A DNA stretch of 64,000 nucleotides from JAFDZV01 sp035549015. GTDB lineage: Bacteria; Bacteroidota; Ignavibacteria; OLB7. Numbering within the stretch: position 1 is the first letter of the stretch; each line of letters begins with the position of its first letter. The translations under genes and the position numbers were made by a program. Of the stretch, positions 9,009-17,157 are shown one piece after another. A model generated the notes under the pieces. It was not told where the DNA came from. It did no database searches and was given only the letters and a program-made list of their open reading frames with translations. The stretch spans positions 9,113-73,112 of the forward strand of contig DASZRW010000003.1 in NCBI GenBank assembly GCA_035549015.1. Direction: 5' to 3'.

Positions 9009-10133
9009 ATGCCAGAAGTCCCCTTCGAATCGCTCGAGGTGAACAATTTCCGTGGGTTCAGCCATCTGGTCGTTGAACAACTCGGCAGGGTCAACCTCAT
9101 CGTCGGGAAGAATTCCGTCGGAAAATCCTCGCTGCTCGAGGCACTCTGGCTGTATGCGCAAAGAGGTTCATTGCGCACCATCGAGGAGCTTCTAATATCC
9201 AGGGATGAGCTGAGTTCCTCGCGTGTGCGGTCGGAACTCGACTGGGAGAAAATCGAGACGGCAATTCGCAGCCTCCTTCATGGTCGGGCCGATATTCGTC
9301 GAGGGGGTGCGGCTATCAGGATCGGGCCGCTCGACACACCGGATCGACTGTTGGCACTGAATATCGGTTGGTACCGCCGTCGCAAAGAGGAGGATGGGGC
9401 TGTTGGAGTCGCCGTGCAATCGTCGCCGTCTTCCGAACTGCCGCCGGACGCTTTCATTGGATGTGCCGTGCAGTTCGGCGAGGAACGGGGAGTGATCAGG
9501 GGCTTTGAACGGCTCGGAGGGAGGACGTTTGCAAGCCGTGTGACGGACGATCAGGTGATGCCCTCGTTCTTTATGCCGGCAAACGGTCTCTCGCAGGGGC
9601 AGATCGGCTTGCTATGGGATGAGATTGCGTTGACGGATCTGGAAGAGGATGTCGTTCGATCGTTGCAGATAGTGGTGCCGGAGATAGAGCGGATCAATCT
9701 TATCAGTATGTACGACGATTTTTCTGAGCGCGTTGGCCGTATACCGGTGATTCGCATGCGCGGTGAGAAGTTGCCCATTCCGCTTCGCGAACTCGGTGAG
9801 GGGACCAGCCGCATGCTTGGTCTTACGTTGTGTCTGGTCAACACACAGGGCGGGCTGTTACTGATCGACGAGATCGATAGCGGGCTGCACTATAGCACCC
9901 AGTACAGGCTCTGGGAATTGATCTTCGAGGTGGCGCGACGGTTGAACATCCAGGTGTTCGCAACTACCCACAGTTGGGATTGCATCGAGTCCTTTCAGGC
10001 AGCAGCATCGGTGAATGAGAATGACGGTATGCTGATCAGGTTGTCACGAAAGGGAGAGGGAGCGATAGCGTCTACTACGTTCGACGGGCGACGATTGAAA
10101 ATCGCAACTCGGGAGCATATAGAAATTCGATGA
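9009..10133 (+). CDS. AAA/ABC-type ATPase, OLD-like (defence-associated)
   Basis: A 374-aa RecF/SMC-like P-loop ATPase of the AAA_15/AAA_21 group. It begins with the typical LEVNNFRGF strand, Walker A GKNSVGKS (33-40), an ABC-signature-like segment (ELGEGTSRMLGL, about 260-272), Walker B with catalytic Glu (LLLIDEIDSGLH, about 283-294), and a switch His in ATTHSWD (about 318-324). Such ATPases partner with TOPRIM nucleases in OLD/Gabija/PARIS-like antiphage systems. Here the TOPRIM-like protein is a separate gene overlapping by 4 bp (ATGA). Base composition is visibly less GC-rich than neighbouring genes, suggesting transfer. The exact system type is not determined. Confidence 0.9.
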   Translation: MPEVPFESLEVNNFRGFSHLVVEQLGRVNLIVGKNSVGKSSLLEALWLYAQRGSLRTIEELLISRDELSSSRVRSELDWEKIETAIRSLLHGRADIRRGGAAIRIGPLDTPDRLLALNIGWYRRRKEEDGAVGVAVQSSPSSELPPDAFIGCAVQFGEERGVIRGFERLGGRTFASRVTDDQVMPSFFMPANGLSQGQIGLLWDEIALTDLEEDVVRSLQIVVPEIERINLISMYDDFSERVGRIPVIRMRGEKLPIPLRELGEGTSRMLGLTLCLVNTQGGLLLIDEIDSGLHYSTQYRLWELIFEVARRLNIQVFATTHSWDCIESFQAAASVNENDGMLIRLSRKGEGAIASTTFDGRRLKIATREHIEIR

Positions 10134-10747
10134 GCACCATGTTCTCCAACAGACTTCTGGTGGAAGGCAAGGACGACATGCACGTCATGCGCAGCCTGCT
10201 AAAACATCATGGTGTACCGGAGAACTTCGAGATGAAGGAGAAGTCCGGCATCGATTCATTGCTGGAGTCGTTGGATGTCGAGTTGGATGCCAGTGACCTT
10301 GAGCGATTGGGGATTATTGTGGATGCCGATCTGGATCTGGCCGCGAGATGGTCGCAACTGGCAAGTCGGTTGCAACGGTTGGGGTATTCCGTTCCATCCG
10401 CTCCTGAACCCGAAGGTGTGGTGATTGAGCGCGGGGGGGCCTGTTCGGTTGGAGTATGGATTATGCCGGACAATGCATTGCCGGGGATGCTCGAACACTT
10501 TGCCGGGTTTCTCGTGCCATCGGGTGATAGTATGTGGGAGCGGGCACGCCAGTGTGTCGAGCTCATTCCCGAGCAGGATCGCCGGTTCTCATCGGACCAC
10601 TTCGTGAAAGCGCATCTGCATACCTGGCTCGCATGGCAGGCCGATCCGGGAACGCCGATAGGGCTCGCCATCACCAAGAAATATCTCGACGCTGAATCGC
10701 ATCATGCACTGAAGTTGATGGACTGGATCCGCCGACTTTTCGGTTGA
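10130..10747 (+). CDS. DUF3226-like TOPRIM protein, partner of the ATPase
   Basis: A 205-aa protein resembling the DUF3226 (TOPRIM-fold) family. It shows the two TOPRIM signatures: a Glu-containing strand (NRLLVEGKDD, E12) and a DxD strand (GIIVDADLD, D65/D67), which together bind metal. This suggests a metal-dependent nuclease or phosphoryl-transfer role. The start codon overlaps the stop of the ATPase gene (ATGA), implying translational coupling and a physical complex, as in two-gene ATPase/TOPRIM systems such as PARIS. It lacks an ATPase domain of its own. ATG 10139 is a possible alternative start. Confidence 0.82.
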   Translation: MSTMFSNRLLVEGKDDMHVMRSLLKHHGVPENFEMKEKSGIDSLLESLDVELDASDLERLGIIVDADLDLAARWSQLASRLQRLGYSVPSAPEPEGVVIERGGACSVGVWIMPDNALPGMLEHFAGFLVPSGDSMWERARQCVELIPEQDRRFSSDHFVKAHLHTWLAWQADPGTPIGLAITKKYLDAESHHALKLMDWIRRLFG

Positions 10748-10785
10748 TTGATGCAATGGGAATCGATCAGTCTGCAGACAACCAT

Positions 10786-10825
10786 GAAGAACGCGGGCCC
10801 GACATTTCCGGAGCCCGCGTTCTTC
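10786..10825. terminator. Perfect 13-bp hairpin closing the ATPase/TOPRIM unit
   Basis: GAAGAACGCGGGC (10786-10798) pairs perfectly with GCCCGCGTTCTTC (10813-10825). It sits between the convergent TOPRIM gene and the minus-strand secreted-protein gene, so it probably terminates transcription in both directions, although the flanking T tracts are poor. Confidence 0.72.
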
Positions 10826-10859
10826 GTCTGAAGAGACATTCTCCCCGAACGACGCGGGC

Positions 10860-11837
10860 TCAACGGCGCGCGATCGTGATCATGCCGGTGATCTTCCCCT
10901 CTCCTTCGGAATGCATCTCGTTCCCCTTCTCCTTGGAGCCGGCGATGCTGATCAGGTTGGTGGATGACTCGCGTATGCTGATCGTATGCGTGGAGTTGAA
11001 CGCCACAACCATGCCGTCGCGCAGGCTGTAGTACACCACGCCGCGAATCACGCCGTGCACCAGGTCGTGCGTCTCCGATTCCACCTGCGGGCTGTTGCTG
11101 CCGGCGTCCACGAAGTCATGAGTCTCCGGCTCGAACCGCTTGCCGCTCGGGGCGTTCCGCGCGTTGAGGTCGTTGGCAATGCTGTCGATCGCCAGCTCGA
11201 ATCGAACGCGTACCGTCTTCATCTTCAACGTATCGACAATGCCTTCGTGTGTAAAGCGGGCGGTGTAATGCTGGCGAATGCGAAGCAGGCCGATTACGGT
11301 GGTATCGTCGTGCCGGCGTTCCCACGTATCTCCGCGCCTGTGCCGGGCCAGTGCGCTTTGAAGAAAGAAGAACTGGTTGAAGTGGCGCTCGCTGATGCCA
11401 AGCCGTTCCAACGTGGTCGCGGCCAGCATCCCCCAGGGGAGTGTGTAGACCGGTTCACTCGCCACCACTCCGTTGGTGCCAACGGTGAAGTTGTGCGCGC
11501 CGCCGGTGAATGGAAGATTCTTGAACGGGTTGTCTGTGCCCGTGACGTTGTAGGTGGGGGTGAGAATCTCGTGACCCCAGTCCACTTCGGTGCTCCGAAC
11601 GTCGTTGGGGATCAGCACGAAGCGTGCGCCCAGAACCGTCGTCACCGGCTTTCCGCTCCGGTCCGCAACCGATTGCATGGTGCTTGTATAGTTCATCGAC
11701 GCGGTGGTGGTGATCGCCACATCGAACAGATACTTCTGGTTTTTCGAGACGTTGATGGTTGCCTTCTGTTGAGCGTTCAGCATCGGGGTGGCCAGGCCGG
11801 CAACAATGAGCGCTGTGAAGATGGTTCGAGTTGTCAT
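10860..11837 (-). CDS. Secreted protein of unknown function
   Basis: 325 aa with a Sec signal peptide (MTTRTIFTALIVAGLATPML, then NAQQ). I do not recognise the fold. The mature part begins with strand-rich sequence (KYLFDVAITTTASMNYTS) and contains no obvious catalytic motif; the C-terminal quarter has a strand repeat around HDLVHGVIRGVVYYSLRDG. Its mix of beta strands and a periplasmic location resembles DUF-type periplasmic proteins of Bacteroidota, but this is only an impression. ATG 11837 starts the signal peptide; the frame is open to 11861. A TATATTTG element lies about 150 bp upstream. Confidence 0.7.
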   Translation of the reverse strand: MTTRTIFTALIVAGLATPMLNAQQKATINVSKNQKYLFDVAITTTASMNYTSTMQSVADRSGKPVTTVLGARFVLIPNDVRSTEVDWGHEILTPTYNVTGTDNPFKNLPFTGGAHNFTVGTNGVVASEPVYTLPWGMLAATTLERLGISERHFNQFFFLQSALARHRRGDTWERRHDDTTVIGLLRIRQHYTARFTHEGIVDTLKMKTVRVRFELAIDSIANDLNARNAPSGKRFEPETHDFVDAGSNSPQVESETHDLVHGVIRGVVYYSLRDGMVVAFNSTHTISIRESSTNLISIAGSKEKGNEMHSEGEGKITGMITIARR

Positions 11838-11989
11838 GGTACTTCCCTGTATGGCATGCACCGCAATCCCACCGAAGTGCGGTTGCGGTTGTTGACGTTC
11901 GCTCGTCGTGCCGGGTCAATTAGAACGGGGGTACCATTGTCGGGCCGTGCGACGGCAGATTGTGCGCATGCATCGGCATGCTGCGGCTG

Positions 11990-11997
11990 CAAATATA
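11990..11997 (-). promoter_or_regulatory. Candidate -7 element (TATATTTG) for the secreted-protein gene
   Basis: On the minus strand TATATTTG matches the Bacteroidota -7 consensus TAnnTTTG exactly. It would give a leader of roughly 145 nt to the gene starting at 11837. It is also close to the 3' end of the next gene upstream. Confidence 0.45.
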
Positions 11998-12056
11998 ACG
12001 TTGAAGCTCCGTGTGCAAACATGTGAGTGATGTGGCAGATGCCCGATGCCGGCCGG

Positions 12057-12821
12057 CTATCGCTTTACCAGGCCGTCCAGCATGATCACGTACTCGCGTG
12101 TGTTCGCATCGAAGCGAACACTGTACTTCGCGGCATAGTACCGGTCGCGCTGCGGATAAGCCGTTGGCAGCGGCATCGTGGCGCTTATGTTGGGCTGCGT
12201 GAGCAGGTAGTCGCGCGTAATCATCGGCCCTGCGAACGCCATCGATCCGGCATAGAAACCGTAGCTCAGTGCCCGTTCGAACGGCATGCCGTGAAATTCC
12301 GGTCCCGAGGTATCCACCCACCGCATTCCCACATTCGGAACCACCGGCGGAGACGCTACATAGCCCGGTGGAATCGCCGGGGCGGAGGGAGCCATCGCCG
12401 CCTTCGCGGCATCGCTTCCGGTGCCCGTTATTCCGTCGCGTGTGGCAAAGGAGATGGTGAAGAAGTAGATGTCGAAGTGCGGCGCCATGAACGGAGTGGA
12501 CGGATGCCCCTGCGGATGCCAGTCGATCTCCACGTTGTCGTATCCCGTGGTGTAGCTTCCGGGGGGGAGCGAGATGCCGAGCCGTGTGGCCGTATCCGGC
12601 AGGCCGTTCAGTGCATTCTCCGAGAGAGCAACCCCCACGGACGTTGGATTGCCGTTGTCGTCTATCACCACCAGCGGACGTGCGTGTCCGTTTCCCAGGG
12701 AACCCATCAGGCCGTAGAACGTTCCTGCGCGGGGAGGGGATATTGCATCCTCGCTGCAGGCGCCTGCCAGAGTGGCGAGTGTCATCAATGCAAACGCTGC
12801 CGCACATCGTTGAACAATCAT
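12057..12821 (-). CDS. Lipoprotein with TTHB210/DUF5602-like domain
   Basis: 254 aa. The N terminus is a lipoprotein signal (ALMTLATLAGACSED, lipobox LAGAC), so it is membrane-anchored outside the cytoplasm. The body contains IDWHPQGHPSTPFMAPHFDI followed by YFFTISF, a His-rich signature I associate with TTHB210-like/DUF5602 proteins, whose function is not established. The closely spaced histidines could bind metal. The frame is open to 13043, but ATG 12821 is the one that opens a signal peptide. It is not closely coupled to its neighbours (about 220 bp to the secreted-protein gene, 257 bp to the methyltransferase). Confidence 0.75.
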   Translation of the reverse strand: MIVQRCAAAFALMTLATLAGACSEDAISPPRAGTFYGLMGSLGNGHARPLVVIDDNGNPTSVGVALSENALNGLPDTATRLGISLPPGSYTTGYDNVEIDWHPQGHPSTPFMAPHFDIYFFTISFATRDGITGTGSDAAKAAMAPSAPAIPPGYVASPPVVPNVGMRWVDTSGPEFHGMPFERALSYGFYAGSMAFAGPMITRDYLLTQPNISATMPLPTAYPQRDRYYAAKYSVRFDANTREYVIMLDGLVKR

Positions 12822-13037
12822 TGTCGCCTCTGTGTTGATTGCCGGGTTGATCGCGAAACTCGGGTTGCCGGAGGAGTGGCCCAGTGTAGCATCGCGGAGC
12901 GCACGTGTCAACCCCAAACGTTCCTCCCGCCGCCGATGCCTCCCGCCGGATGCCGCGGCGGGAGAGAGGCCTGTGTCCGAAACAGATCGAGGTTCCCGCA
13001 CGCATGGAGCAGAAACCTCGAGAGGCGTTCGATGGCA

Positions 13038-13052
13038 CGGCAACGGTTGCCG
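13038..13052. promoter_or_regulatory. Perfect palindrome, operator-like
   Basis: CGGCAACGGTTGCCG is a perfect 7-bp inverted repeat around one central base, in the intergenic region 12822-13078. The loop is too small for an RNA hairpin, so a protein-binding site is possible. No copy elsewhere in the window was noticed. Confidence 0.3.
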
Positions 13053-13078
13053 GAGTGACCCGGATCGGTTGCCGGCAT

Positions 13079-14092
13079 CTATGGTTTCACAATGGAAGCG
13101 GCGTGCTGCAGGGAGCCGGCCGCCGGCGCCTCGAGGACTCCGGATGCCGGAGCGGATACCAGCGCTCCCATGCCGTAGACCATCGGGTCGTTGAACTGCA
13201 TCCGTAGCTCCGGCCCCACCCCGGCCTGGTGCAGCCAGGACTCCACGAGGGCTGCGGGGTGCGCCGTGCCGCGTTCTGTTCGCATCGCCAGATGAAGGGC
13301 GTAGACAGCGCGCCCGCGGTCGGCATCGCCCTCGCCGCCGAACACATCCACAACGACGATCCTCCCCCCCGGCGCAAGCACATCGGCCACCCGATGCAGC
13401 AGCACCGCTGCACGCTCCGCCGGCTCGAGATGGAGGATGTTGGCAAGCACGATGAGATCGAATGCACCCTCCGGGATCTCCGCGATGTAGGCGTCGCCGG
13501 CCAGCACGTCAACGCGGTCCGCCAACCCCATGGCCGCCGCCTGCCTTCCGAACGATTCCAGCACCGGCGGAAAGTCGAGCGCGGTGACCGTGCTCCCCGG
13601 GTGCGCCTCTGCGATCGCGAGGCTCCAGATTCCCGATCCGGCTCCCACGTCCAGTATCCGCCGCGGCGCACCCTCCAGCCGGCGCGCAAGCTCGCGCGCA
13701 GACGGCATGAACAGCGAGGCGAGTCCCAGCACCAGATTCTCGTACTCCTCCGCCCGCTCTGCGGAGGTGCCGTCCATCCGCCGCAGCGGGGCGCCGGATG
13801 CAAGGAACTCGGGGGTGTGCGTCCAGATCATCATCAATGCATCCACGCCGCCCGGGAGCCTGGTGTGCGCCGCATGCAGTTCCGCCGAGGCCGCATACGC
13901 CTCGCCGTCATGTTCCACCAGGCCTGCACTTCGCAGCACATCCAGGATAAGGCCGGTGGCGTTGCGGTCTATGCCGAGGCGCGATGCGAGTTCGCTGCAT
14001 GATGCCGGCGAGTCGAGGATCGCGCCGATCAGGCCTGCCCTGTGCGCCGCGAAGAAGGAAGCAGCCACGCCGGCCGAGTCCAGAATATTCAT
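13079..14092 (-). CDS. SAM-dependent O-methyltransferase-like protein
   Basis: A 337-aa class I methyltransferase of the Methyltransf_2 (hydroxyneurosporene/caffeate O-methyltransferase) type. The N-terminal ~85 residues form the winged-helix dimerisation domain (CSELASRLGIDRNATGLILD). SAM motif I is RRILDVGAGSGIWSL, the acidic ribose contact is VTALDFP, and later motifs are IVLANILHLEPAE and LAPGGRIVVVDVF. Such enzymes usually modify hydroxyls of aromatic or polyketide-like small molecules. It is 57 bp downstream of the mobile-domain dikinase gene on the same strand, so the two probably form a unit acting on one metabolite. Substrate unknown. Confidence 0.9.
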   Translation of the reverse strand: MNILDSAGVAASFFAAHRAGLIGAILDSPASCSELASRLGIDRNATGLILDVLRSAGLVEHDGEAYAASAELHAAHTRLPGGVDALMMIWTHTPEFLASGAPLRRMDGTSAERAEEYENLVLGLASLFMPSARELARRLEGAPRRILDVGAGSGIWSLAIAEAHPGSTVTALDFPPVLESFGRQAAAMGLADRVDVLAGDAYIAEIPEGAFDLIVLANILHLEPAERAAVLLHRVADVLAPGGRIVVVDVFGGEGDADRGRAVYALHLAMRTERGTAHPAALVESWLHQAGVGPELRMQFNDPMVYGMGALVSAPASGVLEAPAAGSLQHAASIVKP

Positions 14093-14149
14093 TGTCCGAT
14101 GCTCCGGTTCGTTGATTCCAATGTGAACGTTGCAGGCGTTGCGATGCCG

Positions 14150-15922
14150 CTACAGAAGTGTTACCCGTCCGGTGTTTCCATCCACTTCGATCTGCGCCCC
14201 ATCGGCAATCCGTTCGGTGGCGCTGATGGTGCCGACGACTGCCGGGATCCTGTACTCGCGCGCAACGAGCGCGCAGTGGCTCAGCACGCCGCCGGTGTTC
14301 GTCACCACGGCGCCTGCCGTCGCGAAGAGCGGTGTCCATGGCGCGGCCGTTGTCTCGGTGACGAGGATCTCGCCCGGCGCCAGCCGCGAGGCATCGGCCA
14401 GATTGCGGATCACGCGGGCCGTGCCGCGAAATACTCCGGTGGAGCCTGCGGTTCCCCTGATGCATGCTGCATCCTTCTGCTCCGCGGATGACGGCCCGAA
14501 GAACCGGACGATGGTGCGTGCAACGGGATCGGCTTCCGGCGGAGGCATCAGCGGGAGGCGCCCCACGGCCCGTGGCGGCTTGATCGATGCGAAGCGCTTC
14601 TCCTCTTCGCGGCGCCGTGCAATCAGCCCGCGCCGGTCGATGGCCGGAAGCTTCGCCGCCGTTTCGCGCAGCTCGTCGATGGTGAGGTAGAAGGGATCGT
14701 CGTTCCGCTCGCAGACGCCGGAGGCAGCGAAGCGGCGGCCGAACTCCAGCACCACGCGGCGAAGACGGTACAGGCATCGATAGTCGATCCAGAAGCCGTG
14801 ATCCTCCTGGAGAATCGTTCCCTCCTGCGCGGCGCGCAGCGCGGTCTCGAACTGTTCCACCACCGGCTTCGGATATCCCTTCAGCCTGGCTCGCGCGGCC
14901 GCTACGGCCTCGGTGCGTGCCCGTTCGTGAGCGATGCGCTCCTCCGCGGGATCGGGAACCGGATTGATCAGATAGTCGCGCAGATTCTTCAGTACCGGTG
15001 CCGGATTCTCAATCCAGCTTACCTCGCCGATCGTCGAGAAGCGATCGCCGCGCTGGCCATACTCGCTCAGGTAGGCCTCCAACGCCGCGAGAAACTCTCC
15101 GGCCTCCGGAAGCTCCTTCAGGCGCGAAAGCACGTTCGCGGGATCGGCATATACGATGACTTCGCGCACGGCAGGCACGCTCGCGGCGGCAAGGCTGAGC
15201 CGCCACAGCTCGCGATCGGTTTCCAGCGTCTTGTTGTCGAACCCCTGGAGGAGTGTGAATGCTTCGAGAGGATGATCGCCGGGGAAGAGGTCCGTGTAGA
15301 TATCCTGATAGCGGCTGATCGCGTAGAGCTGCGGTATGCCGATGAAGAAGTGGATGTCACCGATCCTGAGCGAGCGCTGCACCGACTCCTCGAAGTGCTT
15401 CAGAAGGGCATCGGTGGTTGCACTGCGAAGATCGAAGCGATCCCAGAAGGCGAGATGCTCCTTGATCTCGGGAAGCCAGTCGTTGTTCCAGATCTCCATG
15501 AGCCGGTCCACGAACGGCGTCATCTTTGCCAGATACTTCCTGGCCTGCCCATCCACCGCCTTCTTCTGAATCGACGCCGTAAATCCGGGGAACACCCTGC
15601 CGATGCCGTTGAGCATCTTCAGCACACCTTCCGGCGGAAGCGCGATCGGATAGATGCATTGATAGCTGTAGGTGTTGATGTGAAGATTGCGCATCCGCAC
15701 CGGCAGCTCGAACTGCTCCGCGGCCGTGTTGAATCCATGCGAGTAGAGCAGCATCAGACTGAACTCCAACGGAGCCATCGGTGCGGGATAGTGCATCAGG
15801 TCCAGTTCCCAATACATCTTCGCGTCGTCCGGCTGCTCCCATCGGATGGGAAAGTTTGCGGGGGCCTGCAGTGTGCGCGGATCGTGCCTGCGCGTTGTTG
15901 GCTGTGCGGTTGCTGTGTCCAT
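14150..15922 (-). CDS. PEP-utilising mobile-domain protein (Rph/phenylphosphate-synthase alpha-like)
   Basis: 590 aa. The C-terminal ~100 residues are a PEP-utilising mobile domain with the swivelling catalytic His in NTGGVLSHCALVAREY and closing strand VEVDGNTGRV-like sequence. The larger N-terminal part resembles the substrate-binding middle domain of rifampin phosphotransferases (an RG motif near YGQRGDRF, then WIENPAPVL). It lacks an ATP-grasp domain; that is supplied by the separate gene just upstream. Together the two equal one Rph-like enzyme (289 + 590 aa versus about 865). The reaction would be ATP-driven transfer of phosphate via His to a small molecule. Drug target and substrate are unknown. 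Confidence 0.85.
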   Translation of the reverse strand: MDTATAQPTTRRHDPRTLQAPANFPIRWEQPDDAKMYWELDLMHYPAPMAPLEFSLMLLYSHGFNTAAEQFELPVRMRNLHINTYSYQCIYPIALPPEGVLKMLNGIGRVFPGFTASIQKKAVDGQARKYLAKMTPFVDRLMEIWNNDWLPEIKEHLAFWDRFDLRSATTDALLKHFEESVQRSLRIGDIHFFIGIPQLYAISRYQDIYTDLFPGDHPLEAFTLLQGFDNKTLETDRELWRLSLAAASVPAVREVIVYADPANVLSRLKELPEAGEFLAALEAYLSEYGQRGDRFSTIGEVSWIENPAPVLKNLRDYLINPVPDPAEERIAHERARTEAVAAARARLKGYPKPVVEQFETALRAAQEGTILQEDHGFWIDYRCLYRLRRVVLEFGRRFAASGVCERNDDPFYLTIDELRETAAKLPAIDRRGLIARRREEEKRFASIKPPRAVGRLPLMPPPEADPVARTIVRFFGPSSAEQKDAACIRGTAGSTGVFRGTARVIRNLADASRLAPGEILVTETTAAPWTPLFATAGAVVTNTGGVLSHCALVAREYRIPAVVGTISATERIADGAQIEVDGNTGRVTLL

Positions 15923-15950
15923 GATCTCAGTGCTCTCCGGTATGGATCGA

Positions 15951-16000
15951 GAAAGTGTTCGTTCCGGTGTTCTTCGAAAGTGTTCGTTCCGGTGTTCTTC
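15951..16000. repeat. Perfect 25-bp tandem duplication
   Basis: The unit at 15951-15975 (beginning GAAAGTGTTCGTTCC) is repeated exactly at 15976-16000. It occupies much of the 87-bp spacer between the ATP-grasp gene and the mobile-domain gene. It could affect translation initiation of the downstream partner or be slippage-prone. Confidence 0.9.
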
Positions 16001-16009
16001 GGTCGAGGC

Positions 16010-16879
16010 TCATGCGAGCGTCGTGATTGGTCTGCATTGAAGCAGCGAGAGGGCGTTGTCCGCAAAGGCGCATTCAACATCCACGGCATGCCCCGATTCC
16101 TCCTCGAGCTGGATCGCCAGTTCTGCGATGGCCGCCGCCTGCTGCTCGGTCAGTGCCGGCTGCGCGCGCATGATCCGCGGAACATCGACCTCCATGGTGC
16201 CGTGGTCCGTCAGTACCGTCATCCGCTGCTTCTCGGCGATCATCGTGCTCATCACCATGCCATCCGCCTTGCGGATGATCCACGTGTCCGGGGTTACCGT
16301 GCCGCCGACGATGCTCTCGCCAAGACCCCAGCTTGCATTGATCACCACCTCCTCACGGTCTCCGCTCACGGGATTCGCGCTGAAGGCTACAGCCGCAACG
16401 TCCGCCGGCACCAGGTGCTGCACCAGCACGGCCATGCGAACCGGCTGATCGGCGCGCCCATGCTGCTGGCGGTATGCTCCCACACGGTCCGATCGCCCGG
16501 AGGCGATGCACTGCTCCACCGCATGCACCAAGCGGCCTGCGCCGATGTTGAGAAGCGTCTCGTACTGCCCGGCGAACGAAAGGCCCAGGCCGTCCTCGTC
16601 GGCGGCGGAGGAGCGGACGGCCACGCGCGGATCGTCGCAGCCGGCACGCCTCGCAAGCTCGAGATAGGCCTCCCCCAGCAATTCCGCCGCGGTATCGATC
16701 ACCACGCCGGCATCCGTCAGAGCCTCCAGCAGATCCGCCGAGAGACAGAATCCCGCCGGGACCGGGAAGCGTGAGGCAAGGCGGCTCAGGCTCGCGGCCT
16801 TGCCGCCCGATATCGCCGGATTGCCGCAGGCCTCATCCCCCAGCCAGAGAATTCGTGTATGTGCCGTCTGCCTGCTCAT
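16010..16879 (-). CDS. PEP/pyruvate-binding ATP-grasp protein (split dikinase subunit)
   Basis: 289 aa, matching the N-terminal ATP-grasp domain of PEP synthase/PPDK and rifampin phosphotransferases. Seen are NPAISGGKAASLSRLASRF, VRSSAADEDGLGLSFAGQYE, the ATP-grasp segment VINASWGLGESIVGG, and the ending CAFADNALSLLQCRPITT. Those features define nucleotide binding and beta-phosphate transfer to the mobile-domain His, which is encoded next on the same strand. The architecture recalls PpsB-PpsA of phenylphosphate synthase, but no gamma subunit is present. ATG 16879 is used; the frame is open to 16945, past the predicted promoter. Confidence 0.88.
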   Translation of the reverse strand: MSRQTAHTRILWLGDEACGNPAISGGKAASLSRLASRFPVPAGFCLSADLLEALTDAGVVIDTAAELLGEAYLELARRAGCDDPRVAVRSSAADEDGLGLSFAGQYETLLNIGAGRLVHAVEQCIASGRSDRVGAYRQQHGRADQPVRMAVLVQHLVPADVAAVAFSANPVSGDREEVVINASWGLGESIVGGTVTPDTWIIRKADGMVMSTMIAEKQRMTVLTDHGTMEVDVPRIMRAQPALTEQQAAAIAELAIQLEEESGHAVDVECAFADNALSLLQCRPITTLA

Positions 16880-16914
16880 GAATGTCCGTTGTCCTCTGTT
16901 GATTTCGACCGATG

Positions 16915-16922
16915 CAAAACTA
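16915..16922 (-). promoter_or_regulatory. Candidate -7 element (TAGTTTTG) for the split dikinase unit
   Basis: TAGTTTTG on the minus strand matches TAnnTTTG exactly and lies 36 nt upstream of ATG 16879. It supports that start and a promoter serving the ATP-grasp, mobile-domain and methyltransferase genes. Confidence 0.5.
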
Positions 16923-17157
16923 CCCCGCCGGCCGCGCCGATACATCGGCAGGACTACCTAATCACGGGGTTGATCGTTCGATTACGTAGAACTGCCGAGG
17001 ATGGTTGTGCAACGGTTTTGAGCGCGGCCGGCGATGGCGTACCGAAGGGTTGCGGGGCGGTGGAGCGGGCCGAGCGGATCCGGTGGCTGTTGAGAAGCCG
17101 TTCCGCCGGCGAACCGGAGAGCGGGTCGGCGAGCGGCAGGACCGGGTGGCAGGATCG

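Noticed and set aside
11920..13058. Overlapping long frames on both strands around 12-13 kb
   Set aside because: Composition is typical of frameshifted shadows; only the lipoprotein frame with a signal peptide and a domain signature is supported.
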